NCBI GenBank assembly: GCA_035633755.1 | Contig: DASQEH010000013.1 | Coordinates: 24,277 to 88,276, forward strand | Source of the DNA: DASQEH01 sp035633755 | GTDB lineage: Bacteria; Actinomycetota; Actinomycetes; Propionibacteriales; Nocardioidaceae | Length of the DNA: 64,000 nucleotides | Reading direction: 5' to 3' | Shown: positions 13,881-21,598 of the stretch, piece by piece | Layout of the letters: every line of letters starts with the position of its first letter | Numbering within the stretch: the first letter of the stretch is position 1 | Notes under the pieces: generated by a model | What the model was told of the DNA's origin: nothing | The model's database searches: none | The model's input: the letters and a program-made list of their open reading frames with translations, nothing else | Position numbers and translations under genes: made by a program

Positions 13881-14858
13881 ATGAACTCCTCGAATGTAGC
13901 AACGCCGCGGGCACCCAGGTGGCGCACCAGGTCGGCCTCCATCGTCGCGATCGCCGCCGTGCTCGTGACCCTCGCAGGCTGCGGCGGTGGCAACGGATCC
14001 GGAGACGGCGCAACCGCAGCAGACTCTGGAGCCGACGCGGGCGGGCTGGACGCACCCAGGGCGTCGGCCGGCGAACGCGAGGACTCGCTCGCGTCGGCGA
14101 GCTCGGCAGAGGGTGCCGGCGTGAATGCGACCGCGTACGACAAGCGAGCACCGGCCGATCCCTTGTTCAGTCCGGCCCTGATCAAGACCGCGGCCATCAC
14201 GCTGGAAGCGGACAGCGTCGGGCCGGTCATCACGGGCATCAACAGCCTGGCAGCCCGCGTCGGTGGGCAGATCTCCAGTGAGGACACGGCGACCAGCGAG
14301 GCCGGTGTGCAAGTGCGCTCTCATATCGAGCTGCGAGTTCCGGTCGACGAGTTCGACCGCGCTGTCCAGGAGATCGTGGGCCTTGGGGACCTGGTGGCGA
14401 AGACCCGGACGTCGGAAGACGTGACCGCGCGCCTGGTGGACGTGGAGTCGCGGGTCGACAGCGCCGAGGATTCGATCGCCGCGCTGCGAACGCTCTTCAA
14501 CCGCGCAACGAAGCTGGGCGACGTGATAGCCCTCGAGCGCGAGCTCTCCGACCGCGAGGCGAACCTCGAGGCGCTGCAGGCGCAGCAGCGGTCCCTGCGC
14601 GCCCAGACGTCGATGTCGACGATCATCGTCGACGTCAGCGCTGAGCCCGCGTCCGACCCGCAAGAGCGTGATGCCTCCAGCGGCTTCCTCGCCGGCATCG
14701 AGCAGGGGTGGGACGGGTTGGTCCGCTTCGTCGTCGGGTTCTCCCACGCGGTCGGGCTGCTGCTGCCTCTCGGGAGCCTCGCTCTGCTGACCGCTCTCAT
14801 CGCGTGGGTGGTGGCGCGCCGGTTCCTTCCGCGTCGGGTAGCTCGTACGAGTGAATGA
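13881..14858 (+). CDS. DUF4349 lipoprotein with C-terminal membrane anchor
   Basis: A 325-residue predicted lipoprotein. The signal peptide ends in LAGC, followed by a Gly/Ser/Asp-rich linker. The central DUF4349 domain starts at KTAAITLEADSV and contains a charged helical stretch (ARLVDVESRVDSAEDSIAALRTLF...) likely to form a coiled coil. Near the C terminus is a hydrophobic segment (VGLLLPLGSLALLTALIAWVV) and a basic tail, so both ends may contact the membrane. Function of the domain is unknown. The long open frame upstream (to 12900) is antisense to hemY and not part of the gene. The 3' end overlaps convergent hemE by 62 bp. Confidence 0.85.
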   Translation: MNSSNVATPRAPRWRTRSASIVAIAAVLVTLAGCGGGNGSGDGATAADSGADAGGLDAPRASAGEREDSLASASSAEGAGVNATAYDKRAPADPLFSPALIKTAAITLEADSVGPVITGINSLAARVGGQISSEDTATSEAGVQVRSHIELRVPVDEFDRAVQEIVGLGDLVAKTRTSEDVTARLVDVESRVDSAEDSIAALRTLFNRATKLGDVIALERELSDREANLEALQAQQRSLRAQTSMSTIIVDVSAEPASDPQERDASSGFLAGIEQGWDGLVRFVVGFSHAVGLLLPLGSLALLTALIAWVVARRFLPRRVARTSE

Positions 14859-15879
14859 AGTCGACCAGGCGGGTGAGCACGTCAGGGTCGGTGCCGGGGA
14901 GCACCCCGTGCCCCAGGTTGAAGATGTGCCCAGAGGCGTGCCGGCCGCGCCCGATCACGTCAGCAGCCTTCGACGCGATCGTGTCCCATGGTGCGAACAC
15001 CACGGTCGGGTCCAGGTTGCCCTGAAGGGCCTGCCCCGGACGGACTCGTGCTGCCGCTTGGTCAAGCGGGACCCTCCAGTCGACGCCTACCACCTCGACA
15101 TCGGCGGAAGCCATGTCCGTGAGGATCTCACCGGTCGCGACGCCGAAGTGGATGCGTGGGACCTCGAGGTCGGCTATCGCGGAGAACACCGCGGAACTGT
15201 AGGGAAGGACCTTGTCGCGGTAGTCCGCCGGTGAGAGCCCGCCGGCCCACGAGTCGAAAAGCTGAACCGCCGCTGCCCCGGACTGAACCTGCACCCGCAG
15301 GAAGCCTGAGGAGATCTCGACCAGGCGGCGCATCAGGCCATCCCACACCTGCGGCTCGCTGTGCATGAGCGCCTTCGTCTTGGCATGCTCCTTGGACGGC
15401 CCGCCTTCGATGAGGTAGGACGCAAGCGTGTACGGCGCACCGGCGAACCCGATCAGCGGCGTGGACCCCAGCTCCGACACGAGGGAGTGCACGGCTTGCG
15501 CAACGAAGTCCACAGCGGCTGCGTCGAACGACGGGAGCGTCGCCACCCCGGTGGAGTCGGTGACCGGGACCTGGATCACCGGTCCCACCCCCGGGACGAT
15601 GTCCAGGTCGACGCCGAGCGCCTTCAGTGGCAACACGATGTCGCTGAACAGAATCGCGGCGTCGACGCCGTAGCGCCGCACCGGCTGCAGCGTGATCTCG
15701 GTGATGAGATCTGGGCGCATACAGGCGTCGAGCATGGCGACGCCTTGGCGCAGCGCCCGATACTCCGGAAGGGCTCGACCGGCCTGGCGCATGAACCACA
15801 CCGGCACGGAGGAGCTCGCTTGTCCCCTCGCCGCCCGGATCAGAAGACTCTCGCTGACAGGGACAGCTGGGGCACTCAC
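14797..15879 (-). CDS. hemE: Uroporphyrinogen III decarboxylase
   Basis: A 360-residue HemE that removes four carboxyl groups from uroporphyrinogen III to give coproporphyrinogen III, the substrate for the HemY-type oxidase encoded nearby. The family motif PVWFMRQAGRALPEYR and the conserved FAGAPYTLASYLIEGG and GNLDP segments are present. The GTG at 15879 has an AGGA ribosome-binding site; an open frame to 15975 is not supported. Its last 62 bp are antisense to the end of the DUF4349 gene. Confidence 0.95.
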   Translation of the reverse strand: MSAPAVPVSESLLIRAARGQASSSVPVWFMRQAGRALPEYRALRQGVAMLDACMRPDLITEITLQPVRRYGVDAAILFSDIVLPLKALGVDLDIVPGVGPVIQVPVTDSTGVATLPSFDAAAVDFVAQAVHSLVSELGSTPLIGFAGAPYTLASYLIEGGPSKEHAKTKALMHSEPQVWDGLMRRLVEISSGFLRVQVQSGAAAVQLFDSWAGGLSPADYRDKVLPYSSAVFSAIADLEVPRIHFGVATGEILTDMASADVEVVGVDWRVPLDQAAARVRPGQALQGNLDPTVVFAPWDTIASKAADVIGRGRHASGHIFNLGHGVLPGTDPDVLTRLVDFIHSYELPDAEGTGAPPPTR

Positions 15880-15964
15880 GGACCGATCCTCGCATGCGGC
15901 GGGGTGGAGCTCGTACCGGCGAGTCTTTCGGCGGGCCTTACGGCCACCCCTTAGGCTCGAGGAC

Positions 15965-16549
15965 ATGGGTGGCAAACCGGATGTCGACGCGCCCCCGGAC
16001 GAGTTTCGCCAGGCAATCGAACAGTTCCGGTCCGCGCGGCTGCGCCCTGAGGTCTACAGCGAGGAGATGTCGGCACCGCAACGGATTGCCCCGTACTCCG
16101 CTGCCATGACGGCCGACGTGACGATCGCCGGAGAAGATGTCGGAGGAGGTCGGCTGGTACTCCTGTACGACCCGGCCGGCAATGATGCCTGGCACGGGAA
16201 CTTCCGCTGTGTCGCCTATGCGAGGGCCGATATCGACCCCGACATGGTCACCGACCCATTGCTGGGGGCCGTCGGTTGGAGCTGGTTGCAGGAGGCGCTC
16301 GAGGCGCATGGCGCGGATGCGCTGGCGCCGAGCGGCACGGTCACCCGCGTCGCCTCCGAGAGCTTCGGCGGGATGGAAGGTGAGCCCGCCAGCGCCGAGA
16401 TCGAGGTGCGGGCCTCCTGGTCACCGTTGGGGTCCCTCACTGCCCACGTCGAGGCCTGGGGTGACCTGTTGTGCACAGCCGCGGGCCTCCCGCCAGTGCC
16501 GGCCGGCGTCGTGGCGATGCCGAGTCGGCGCGGCTCGCGCTCTCGATGA
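15965..16549 (+). CDS. DUF3000 family protein
   Basis: A 194-residue actinobacterial protein of the DUF3000 type, with conserved HGNFRCVAYARADIDPDM and LGAVGWSWLQEAL segments. No signal peptide or membrane segment is seen. It overlaps the RNase D gene by 4 bp (ATGA) and is divergent from hemE, the usual actinobacterial arrangement. Biochemical function is unknown; coupling to RNase D hints at a link to RNA metabolism but proves nothing. Confidence 0.85.
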   Translation: MGGKPDVDAPPDEFRQAIEQFRSARLRPEVYSEEMSAPQRIAPYSAAMTADVTIAGEDVGGGRLVLLYDPAGNDAWHGNFRCVAYARADIDPDMVTDPLLGAVGWSWLQEALEAHGADALAPSGTVTRVASESFGGMEGEPASAEIEVRASWSPLGSLTAHVEAWGDLLCTAAGLPPVPAGVVAMPSRRGSRSR

Positions 16550-17853
16550 CGCCGGCGGAGGGCGTTATCCCGGACCGCCCGGCCGATCACTCGGCCGATC
16601 CGCCCCATCCCGCAGTAGCCCCTGACCCCCCCGAGGCTCCTGAGGTACCGCTACTCACGATCCGGGGCGGCTTGCCCCCGCTCGTGGCGGACGCCGCCGG
16701 CGTGGATGAGCTGGTGGCGAGATTCCGGTCGGGCAGCGGACCGGTCGCTGTAGACGCCGAGCGAGCCTCTGGGTACAGGTACTCCCAGCGTGCCTACCTG
16801 ATCCAGCTGCGTAGGGAAGGCGTCGGATCGGTGCTGATCGACCCCATCCCGCTGGGATCTGTTCCCAACCTCGCCCTGGCACCGCTGAGCAGGGCCCTCG
16901 CCGACGCCGAGTGGATCATCCACGCCGCGAGCCAGGATCTCGCCTGCCTCGCCGAGGTGGGCATGCGACCGGTGCATCTCTTCGACACCGAGCTGGCGGG
17001 ACGGCTGTTGAACTACCCTCGAGTGGGGCTGGCTGCTCTGGTCGAGGAGTTGCTCGGGTACCGCATGCGCAAGGAACACTCCGCCGTCGACTGGTCTCGG
17101 CGCCCATTACCGGAGTCGTGGCTGACCTACGCCGCGTTGGATGTCGAGCCGCTGATCGAGCTTCGGGAGGTCCTGGCCGCGCAGCTCGAAGAGTCCGGCA
17201 AGGCCGAGTGGGCCGCCCAGGAGTTCCAAGCCTGGGTGTCGATGCCTGCCGTTGCGCCCCGTAGGGATCCGTGGCGACGCACCTCCGGAATCCACCGGGT
17301 CAAAGGGCGCCGCGGGCTCGCAATGGTGCGGGCGATGTGGCAGCTCAGGGCCGACATCGCCCGGAAGCGGGATGTGACCACCAACCGGATACTCAACGAC
17401 GCGACGATCGTGGAGGCCGCCCAAGCCGCACCCGCCTCTCGCCACGCCCTCGGTCAGATCACCGGCTTCGCGACACGCGGTGGGCAGCGGTACCTCCGGG
17501 AGTTCCACTCGGCCATCATCGCCGCTCGCGCGCTTCCCGAGGAGGCCCTACCCCCGCTCGCGGCCGAGAACGATGGTCCGCCGCCGCCGCGTACCTGGGG
17601 CGACCGGAACCCCGAGGCGGCCGTCCGGCTTGCGGCGTGCCGCGAGTCTGTGTCCTCGTTGGCGGAGTCGCTGAACCTGCCGCAGGAGAATCTCGTCTCT
17701 CCCAGCGCGGTACGACACCTGGCCTGGTCTCCCCCGCAGCCAGCGACCGCGCAGGCGGTGGCTGATCGCCTCACGGAGAACGGCGCCCGGCCGTGGCAGG
17801 TGGCATTGGCGGCCGAGCCTCTCGCCGTGGCACTTCAGACGCTGGGCGACTGA
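16546..17853 (+). CDS. rnd: Ribonuclease D (HRDC-domain 3'-5' exonuclease)
   Basis: A 435-residue DEDD-type exonuclease. Exonuclease motif I is VAVDAERASGY, motif II is in HAASQDLACL, and motif III is YAALDVEPL. An HRDC domain follows from about residue 260 (RGLAMVRAMWQLRADIARKRD). The family trims 3' ends of tRNA and other stable RNAs. The N-terminal ~35 residues are Pro-rich and probably disordered. The ATG at 16546 overlaps the DUF3000 stop. Glu in motif I is retained as DAE. Confidence 0.92.
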   Translation: MTPAEGVIPDRPADHSADPPHPAVAPDPPEAPEVPLLTIRGGLPPLVADAAGVDELVARFRSGSGPVAVDAERASGYRYSQRAYLIQLRREGVGSVLIDPIPLGSVPNLALAPLSRALADAEWIIHAASQDLACLAEVGMRPVHLFDTELAGRLLNYPRVGLAALVEELLGYRMRKEHSAVDWSRRPLPESWLTYAALDVEPLIELREVLAAQLEESGKAEWAAQEFQAWVSMPAVAPRRDPWRRTSGIHRVKGRRGLAMVRAMWQLRADIARKRDVTTNRILNDATIVEAAQAAPASRHALGQITGFATRGGQRYLREFHSAIIAARALPEEALPPLAAENDGPPPPRTWGDRNPEAAVRLAACRESVSSLAESLNLPQENLVSPSAVRHLAWSPPQPATAQAVADRLTENGARPWQVALAAEPLAVALQTLGD

Positions 17854-17896
17854 TCCGTCGAGGGGTACCGGCGGCACGAGGCAAGCAGGCCCGCGT

Positions 17897-18385
17897 CTAA
17901 GGCAGCGTGACAGCCTTCAACGGCGCCACGTGCGCAGAGCGCTGACCGGCGTCGTACCGCCAGGGGTGCTCGAAGCGCGCCTTCAGCTTTGCGTTGGTGG
18001 CGTTGGCGTCGCCGGCATCGAGCCCCAGCTTCGCCGAGCACGCTGGCCATGCGCCCCAACCCTGGACGTCCAGCAGCTTCTCCGCGATCCGGATCTGCTC
18101 CTCACGGGTGGCGAGGTCGGCGCGTTTGGCGTACTTCCCGCCACCCATGCCGAGCCAGCTCGATGAGGCGAACTGCAAGCCGCCGTAGTACCCGTTGCCG
18201 GTGTTGATGTGCCAGTTCCCGCCCGACTCACACTCCGCGAGGCGGTTCCAGGTGCGGTCGGTGGCGGCGTTGGCGCTGGAGATCGACGAGGTGACCGGCG
18301 CGGCGACGGCCAGCGCGGCCACCGCTACGGCGGCATACCTCCGCAAAGAGCGCGTGGACGAGCGATCGCGTGGCTGATGAGCCAT
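17897..18385 (-). CDS. Secreted resuscitation-promoting-factor-like muralytic protein
   Basis: A 162-residue exported protein. Residues 1-40 are a signal peptide ending SSANA. The Rpf-type transglycosylase domain follows: TWNRLAECESGGNWHINTGNGYYGGLQF, with the catalytic glutamate in AECESGG, and SSWLGMGGGKYAKRADLATREEQI. Such proteins cleave peptidoglycan glycan strands and promote growth resumption or cell separation. It lacks extra LysM or G5 domains. The gene is preceded by a c-di-AMP riboswitch-like leader, common for cell-wall hydrolases in actinobacteria. Confidence 0.9.
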   Translation of the reverse strand: MAHQPRDRSSTRSLRRYAAVAVAALAVAAPVTSSISSANAATDRTWNRLAECESGGNWHINTGNGYYGGLQFASSSWLGMGGGKYAKRADLATREEQIRIAEKLLDVQGWGAWPACSAKLGLDAGDANATNAKLKARFEHPWRYDAGQRSAHVAPLKAVTLP

Positions 18386-18391
18386 CTGTGA

Positions 18392-18545
18392 GGCCTCTCC
18401 GCCGCCTGCGAAGTGAGCTGTCGGGTTCGGGCGGAAAGGTTCGCCCGGCTCCTCAGTCGAGACTGAGGCGCTTCACCCCGAGGCTTGTCCGACCGAGGTC
18501 GGGCCAGCCGTGTTCACGGGTCCTCCGCTCCTACCCATTCGGTGT
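18392..18545 (-). ncRNA. ydaO-yuaA type c-di-AMP riboswitch leader
   Basis: The ~150-nt leader before the rpf-like gene, read on the minus strand, carries conserved ydaO features in order: GGAGCGGAGGACCC, GGGGTGAAGC (18470-18479), a 7-bp stem CTCAGTC/GACTGAG, and CCCGAACCCGACAGCT (18416-18431) followed by TCGCAGGCGG. This core block matches the known CCCGAaCCCGuCAGCU...CGuAGGCG consensus. The expected role is to shut off expression of the wall hydrolase when c-di-AMP is high. A covariance-model search was not possible here. Confidence 0.8.
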
Positions 18546-18669
18546 CCTTGTCGCTGCCGGTCGCGGTGGGTAGGACTAGGCGTACCGCTGACGGCGCTCC
18601 CCTGGCAGAGGAACTCCAGCGACGGTACGCGACACCATGCCACCCGGCAAGTCCACACACCGGGCCGAC

Positions 18670-19524
18670 TCAGCCCGACAGTGCCGCCAGCTCCTCGGCA
18701 GTGAGCCGGAGCTCGGCTGCCGCGGCCGAGTCCTGGATCGACTCCGGCCGGCTCGCGCCCGGAATCGGGATGACGACGTCGGAGAGAGACAGCTCCCAGG
18801 CCAGACATACCTGCTGAGGACTGACCCCGTGCTTGTCCGCCACGTCGGCGAACACGGAGTGCGAGGCACCGAGACCCTTGGCATCCGACATGCCGCCCAA
18901 GGGGCTCCAGGGCAGGAACGCCAGGCCGAGCTCTTCGCACACCGCGATCTCGGGTTCGCTGCTGCGGAACTTCGGTGAGAACTGGTTCTGGACGGCGACC
19001 AGGGCCGATCCGAGGATCTCGTGCGCCAGTCGGATCTGGGCCGGGTCGGCGTTCGAGATGCCGGCGCGTTTGATCAGTCCGTCGTCATAGAGGTCACGCA
19101 GGCCGCCCATCGTGTCCTCGTAGGCAACGTCCGGATCCGGGCGGTGGTGCTGGTAGAGGTCGATGGCGTCCACGCCAAGCCTTCGAAGCGACGCCTCGCA
19201 CGCCTTGCGGAGATAGGCCGGACTGCCATCCAGGCCCCATTCGCCGTCGGGGCGCGTGTGTCCGCCCTTCGTGGCCACGACCACGTCCTCGGTGCCGCCT
19301 GAGTAGCTGGCCAGCGCCTTCGCCACGACCTCCTCGTTGGCGCCCATCCCGTAGTCGTCGGGGGCGTAGGCATCGGCGGTGTCGATCAGCCGGATGCCGG
19401 CATCGAGGGCGGCGTGGATGGTGTTGGCCGACTTCCGGTCATCGGGGTACGTCTCGGTGGTGAGAGGCATCGCTCCGAGACCGATGGCCGGGATCTGGAG
19501 GTCGGCGAACTGGCGTGTCTGCAT
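18670..19524 (-). CDS. Aldo/keto reductase
   Basis: A 284-residue NADPH-dependent oxidoreductase of the AKR superfamily. Tetrad residues are visible: Asp in LIDTADAY, Tyr in the same motif, Lys in VVVATKGG and His in LYQHHRPDPD. The C-terminal cofactor loop is VVIPIPGASRPESIQDS. The ATG at 19524 is preceded by GGGAGGA; the frame is open further but without support. The start is 57 bp from the divergent FUSC-like gene. Substrate is unknown. Confidence 0.9.
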   Translation of the reverse strand: MQTRQFADLQIPAIGLGAMPLTTETYPDDRKSANTIHAALDAGIRLIDTADAYAPDDYGMGANEEVVAKALASYSGGTEDVVVATKGGHTRPDGEWGLDGSPAYLRKACEASLRRLGVDAIDLYQHHRPDPDVAYEDTMGGLRDLYDDGLIKRAGISNADPAQIRLAHEILGSALVAVQNQFSPKFRSSEPEIAVCEELGLAFLPWSPLGGMSDAKGLGASHSVFADVADKHGVSPQQVCLAWELSLSDVVIPIPGASRPESIQDSAAAAELRLTAEELAALSG

Positions 19525-19581
19525 AGGAGCATCCTCCCTCAGTCCCGGACTGGTGGCATCTTGGCTGCGAGGATGGGCGGC

Positions 19582-20679
19582 ATGGACCTGGCGGCACTTG
19601 GCGACCGCGCCTGGGAGAACGGCCGTCTTTCCCTGGCGGCGCGACTGCGACGGCTGCGCTCCAAGGGCTGGATGATCGGCCAGTGCGCGGTCGCTGCGGG
19701 TACGGCTTGGTTCGTAGGCCGTTACGTCTTCGGCCATCCCAATCCGTTCTTCGCCCCGGTCGCCGCCGTCTTGTGCCTGGGCACGTCGTACGGCCAACGC
19801 CTGCGCCGAGTTGCGGAGGTGTCGATTGGCATGTCGGTCGGGATCGGAGTCGCCGATCTGTTCACTCTGCTGCTCGGGCAGGGATCCTGGCAGATCATGG
19901 TGATCGTCGCGGGCGCTATGGCGGCGGCAATCCTCCTGGATGCCGGCGTGATGTTCGTCATGCAGGCCGCCGTCCAGTCCATCGTCGTGGCCACCCTGCT
20001 CCCCTCTGATGGCGGGGTCGGCCGGATTCTCGACGGTCTGATCGGCGGCGGGGTGGCCCTCATTGCCGCCACGGTCGTCCCCGGGGCTCCACTGCGGAGG
20101 CCACGAGAGACGGCATCTCGAGTGACCGCCGAGCTTGCCCGACTGCTGCGGTCGGCCCGCGACAGCGCTTCCGAGGCCGACCTCGAGCAGGCCTCTGACA
20201 CGTTGGACCGGGCAAGAGAGACGGAATCCTCCCTGAACGAGCTGCGTGAGGCTGCCAACGAGGGCTTGGAGGTTGTTCGCTCGTCACCGTTCCGCCGCCG
20301 CCAGGCACCGCATGTCCGCTCCATCGCTGAGATCGTCGATCCGCTCGACCGGGCCTTGCGCAACACCAGGGTGATGATTCGCCGGATCGTCGTCAGCGCT
20401 CGCCTCGAGGAGACGATGCCACCGGACTACTTGGATCTCCTCGACGACCTGAGCCAGGCCACGGAGGCCATCGCCTCGGAGTTCGACGCCAACCGGTCGC
20501 CCGAGGCGGTGATACCGGACCTCATCGCGCTCGCGCAGAAAACAGGCGACGCGAGCGCACCACTGACGCTGTCGGCTGCCGTCGTGCTGGGCCAGCTCAG
20601 GTCCATCGTGGTCGACCTGTTGCAGCTGGCCGGGATGACCTATTCCGAAGCAGTTGGCCTGGTCCCGCCCCGGCCGTGA
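19582..20679 (+). CDS. FUSC-like (aromatic acid exporter family) membrane protein
   Basis: A 365-residue protein with an N-terminal membrane domain of several hydrophobic segments between residues ~35 and 165 (AVAAGTAWFVGRYVFG, PFFAPVAAVLCLG, IMVIVAGAMAAAILL). The C-terminal half is long, charged and helical and probably cytoplasmic. The NPFFAPVAAVLCLGTSYGQRLRR motif is typical of FUSC/YccS-like proteins, thought to export aromatic acids. ATG codons at 19573 and 19582 are both possible; the second has GAGG at a better distance. Convergent with the DUF1206 gene. Confidence 0.8.
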   Translation: MDLAALGDRAWENGRLSLAARLRRLRSKGWMIGQCAVAAGTAWFVGRYVFGHPNPFFAPVAAVLCLGTSYGQRLRRVAEVSIGMSVGIGVADLFTLLLGQGSWQIMVIVAGAMAAAILLDAGVMFVMQAAVQSIVVATLLPSDGGVGRILDGLIGGGVALIAATVVPGAPLRRPRETASRVTAELARLLRSARDSASEADLEQASDTLDRARETESSLNELREAANEGLEVVRSSPFRRRQAPHVRSIAEIVDPLDRALRNTRVMIRRIVVSARLEETMPPDYLDLLDDLSQATEAIASEFDANRSPEAVIPDLIALAQKTGDASAPLTLSAAVVLGQLRSIVVDLLQLAGMTYSEAVGLVPPRP

Positions 20680-20715
20680 TGCGCGATCCCGGCACCCCGC
20701 CGTGGTGCAGCCGCG

Positions 20716-21528
20716 TCAGGACGAGGTGTCTGCATCCTTCGCCCAGAAGAAGCAGTACACGCCGAAGCAGCCGATGCCCACGGCGACGAGGGCTAACAGC
20801 CATGGTCCGAACGACTGGGTGATCAGAGTATGCAGGGCGACGTCCAGGCCGCCAGCCTTCTGTGGGTCGTAGGTGACGGCGGCCCAGACGATGAGCGCAC
20901 CGATGGTAGCCAGGGATATGCCCTTCGCGGTGTAGCCCGCCTGCCCGAGGCGCACGACCGCCGTGCCCGTTGAGCCCGACGTTGCCTGCGGCTGGAGATC
21001 GGCCTCGAACGACTTGCGAACGGCCTTCGAGACCAGGTAACCGCCGATGGCGATGACCACCACCCCCGCCGCTCCCACGATCAGCTGTCCGAACGGCCAG
21101 TTCATCACCGTTGCCGTCATCCCGTCCTTGCTCGAGGAGGACGCCTCGCCGAGCGCGGTCTTGATGGCGCTGAAAGCCAGAGCGAGGTAGACAACGGTCT
21201 TGCCAGCCGACCCGACACGCTTGAACGTGCGCTTCCCGCCGTCGTGCTTGTGGTGACCCCATGCCGCGTCGAAGGCCTGCCAGATGGCAAGGGCGATGAA
21301 TCCGAGCGCAACGACCCACAGCAGTGGCTTGCCGTACGACTCCTGGGCGAGCTGGCGCATCGCCCCGTTCTGGTTCGCGGCTCCGGAGCTGTTGCCGAAA
21401 GCCAGCTGGAGCGCCAGCCAGGCGATCAACAGGTGGACGATGCCGTAGGCGACCAGGCCCACCCGAATGGCGCGCTCCAGCCACTCGCTGTTCTCGACTT
21501 GCTTGGCGGTGGTCTTCGCGTCGCTCAC
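20716..21528 (-). CDS. DUF1206 membrane protein
   Basis: A 270-residue integral membrane protein with about six hydrophobic segments arranged as three similar helix pairs, each starting with a G.. .YG.VHL/AGYTAKGI-like motif (RVGLVAYGIVHLLIA, RVGSAGKTVVYLALA, RLGQAGYTAKGISLA). This triple repeat is the hallmark of DUF1206. The GTG at 21528 follows GAGGAGG. No function is known for the family. It lies downstream of hrpA in the same direction with a 70-bp gap. Confidence 0.88.
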   Translation of the reverse strand: MSDAKTTAKQVENSEWLERAIRVGLVAYGIVHLLIAWLALQLAFGNSSGAANQNGAMRQLAQESYGKPLLWVVALGFIALAIWQAFDAAWGHHKHDGGKRTFKRVGSAGKTVVYLALAFSAIKTALGEASSSSKDGMTATVMNWPFGQLIVGAAGVVVIAIGGYLVSKAVRKSFEADLQPQATSGSTGTAVVRLGQAGYTAKGISLATIGALIVWAAVTYDPQKAGGLDVALHTLITQSFGPWLLALVAVGIGCFGVYCFFWAKDADTSS

Positions 21529-21598
21529 ATGTCCTCCTCGGCGGGGCCCTCCCTTGACTCTACTGTCGCGTGTCGTCTCGACGACCGGTTCCGACCGC

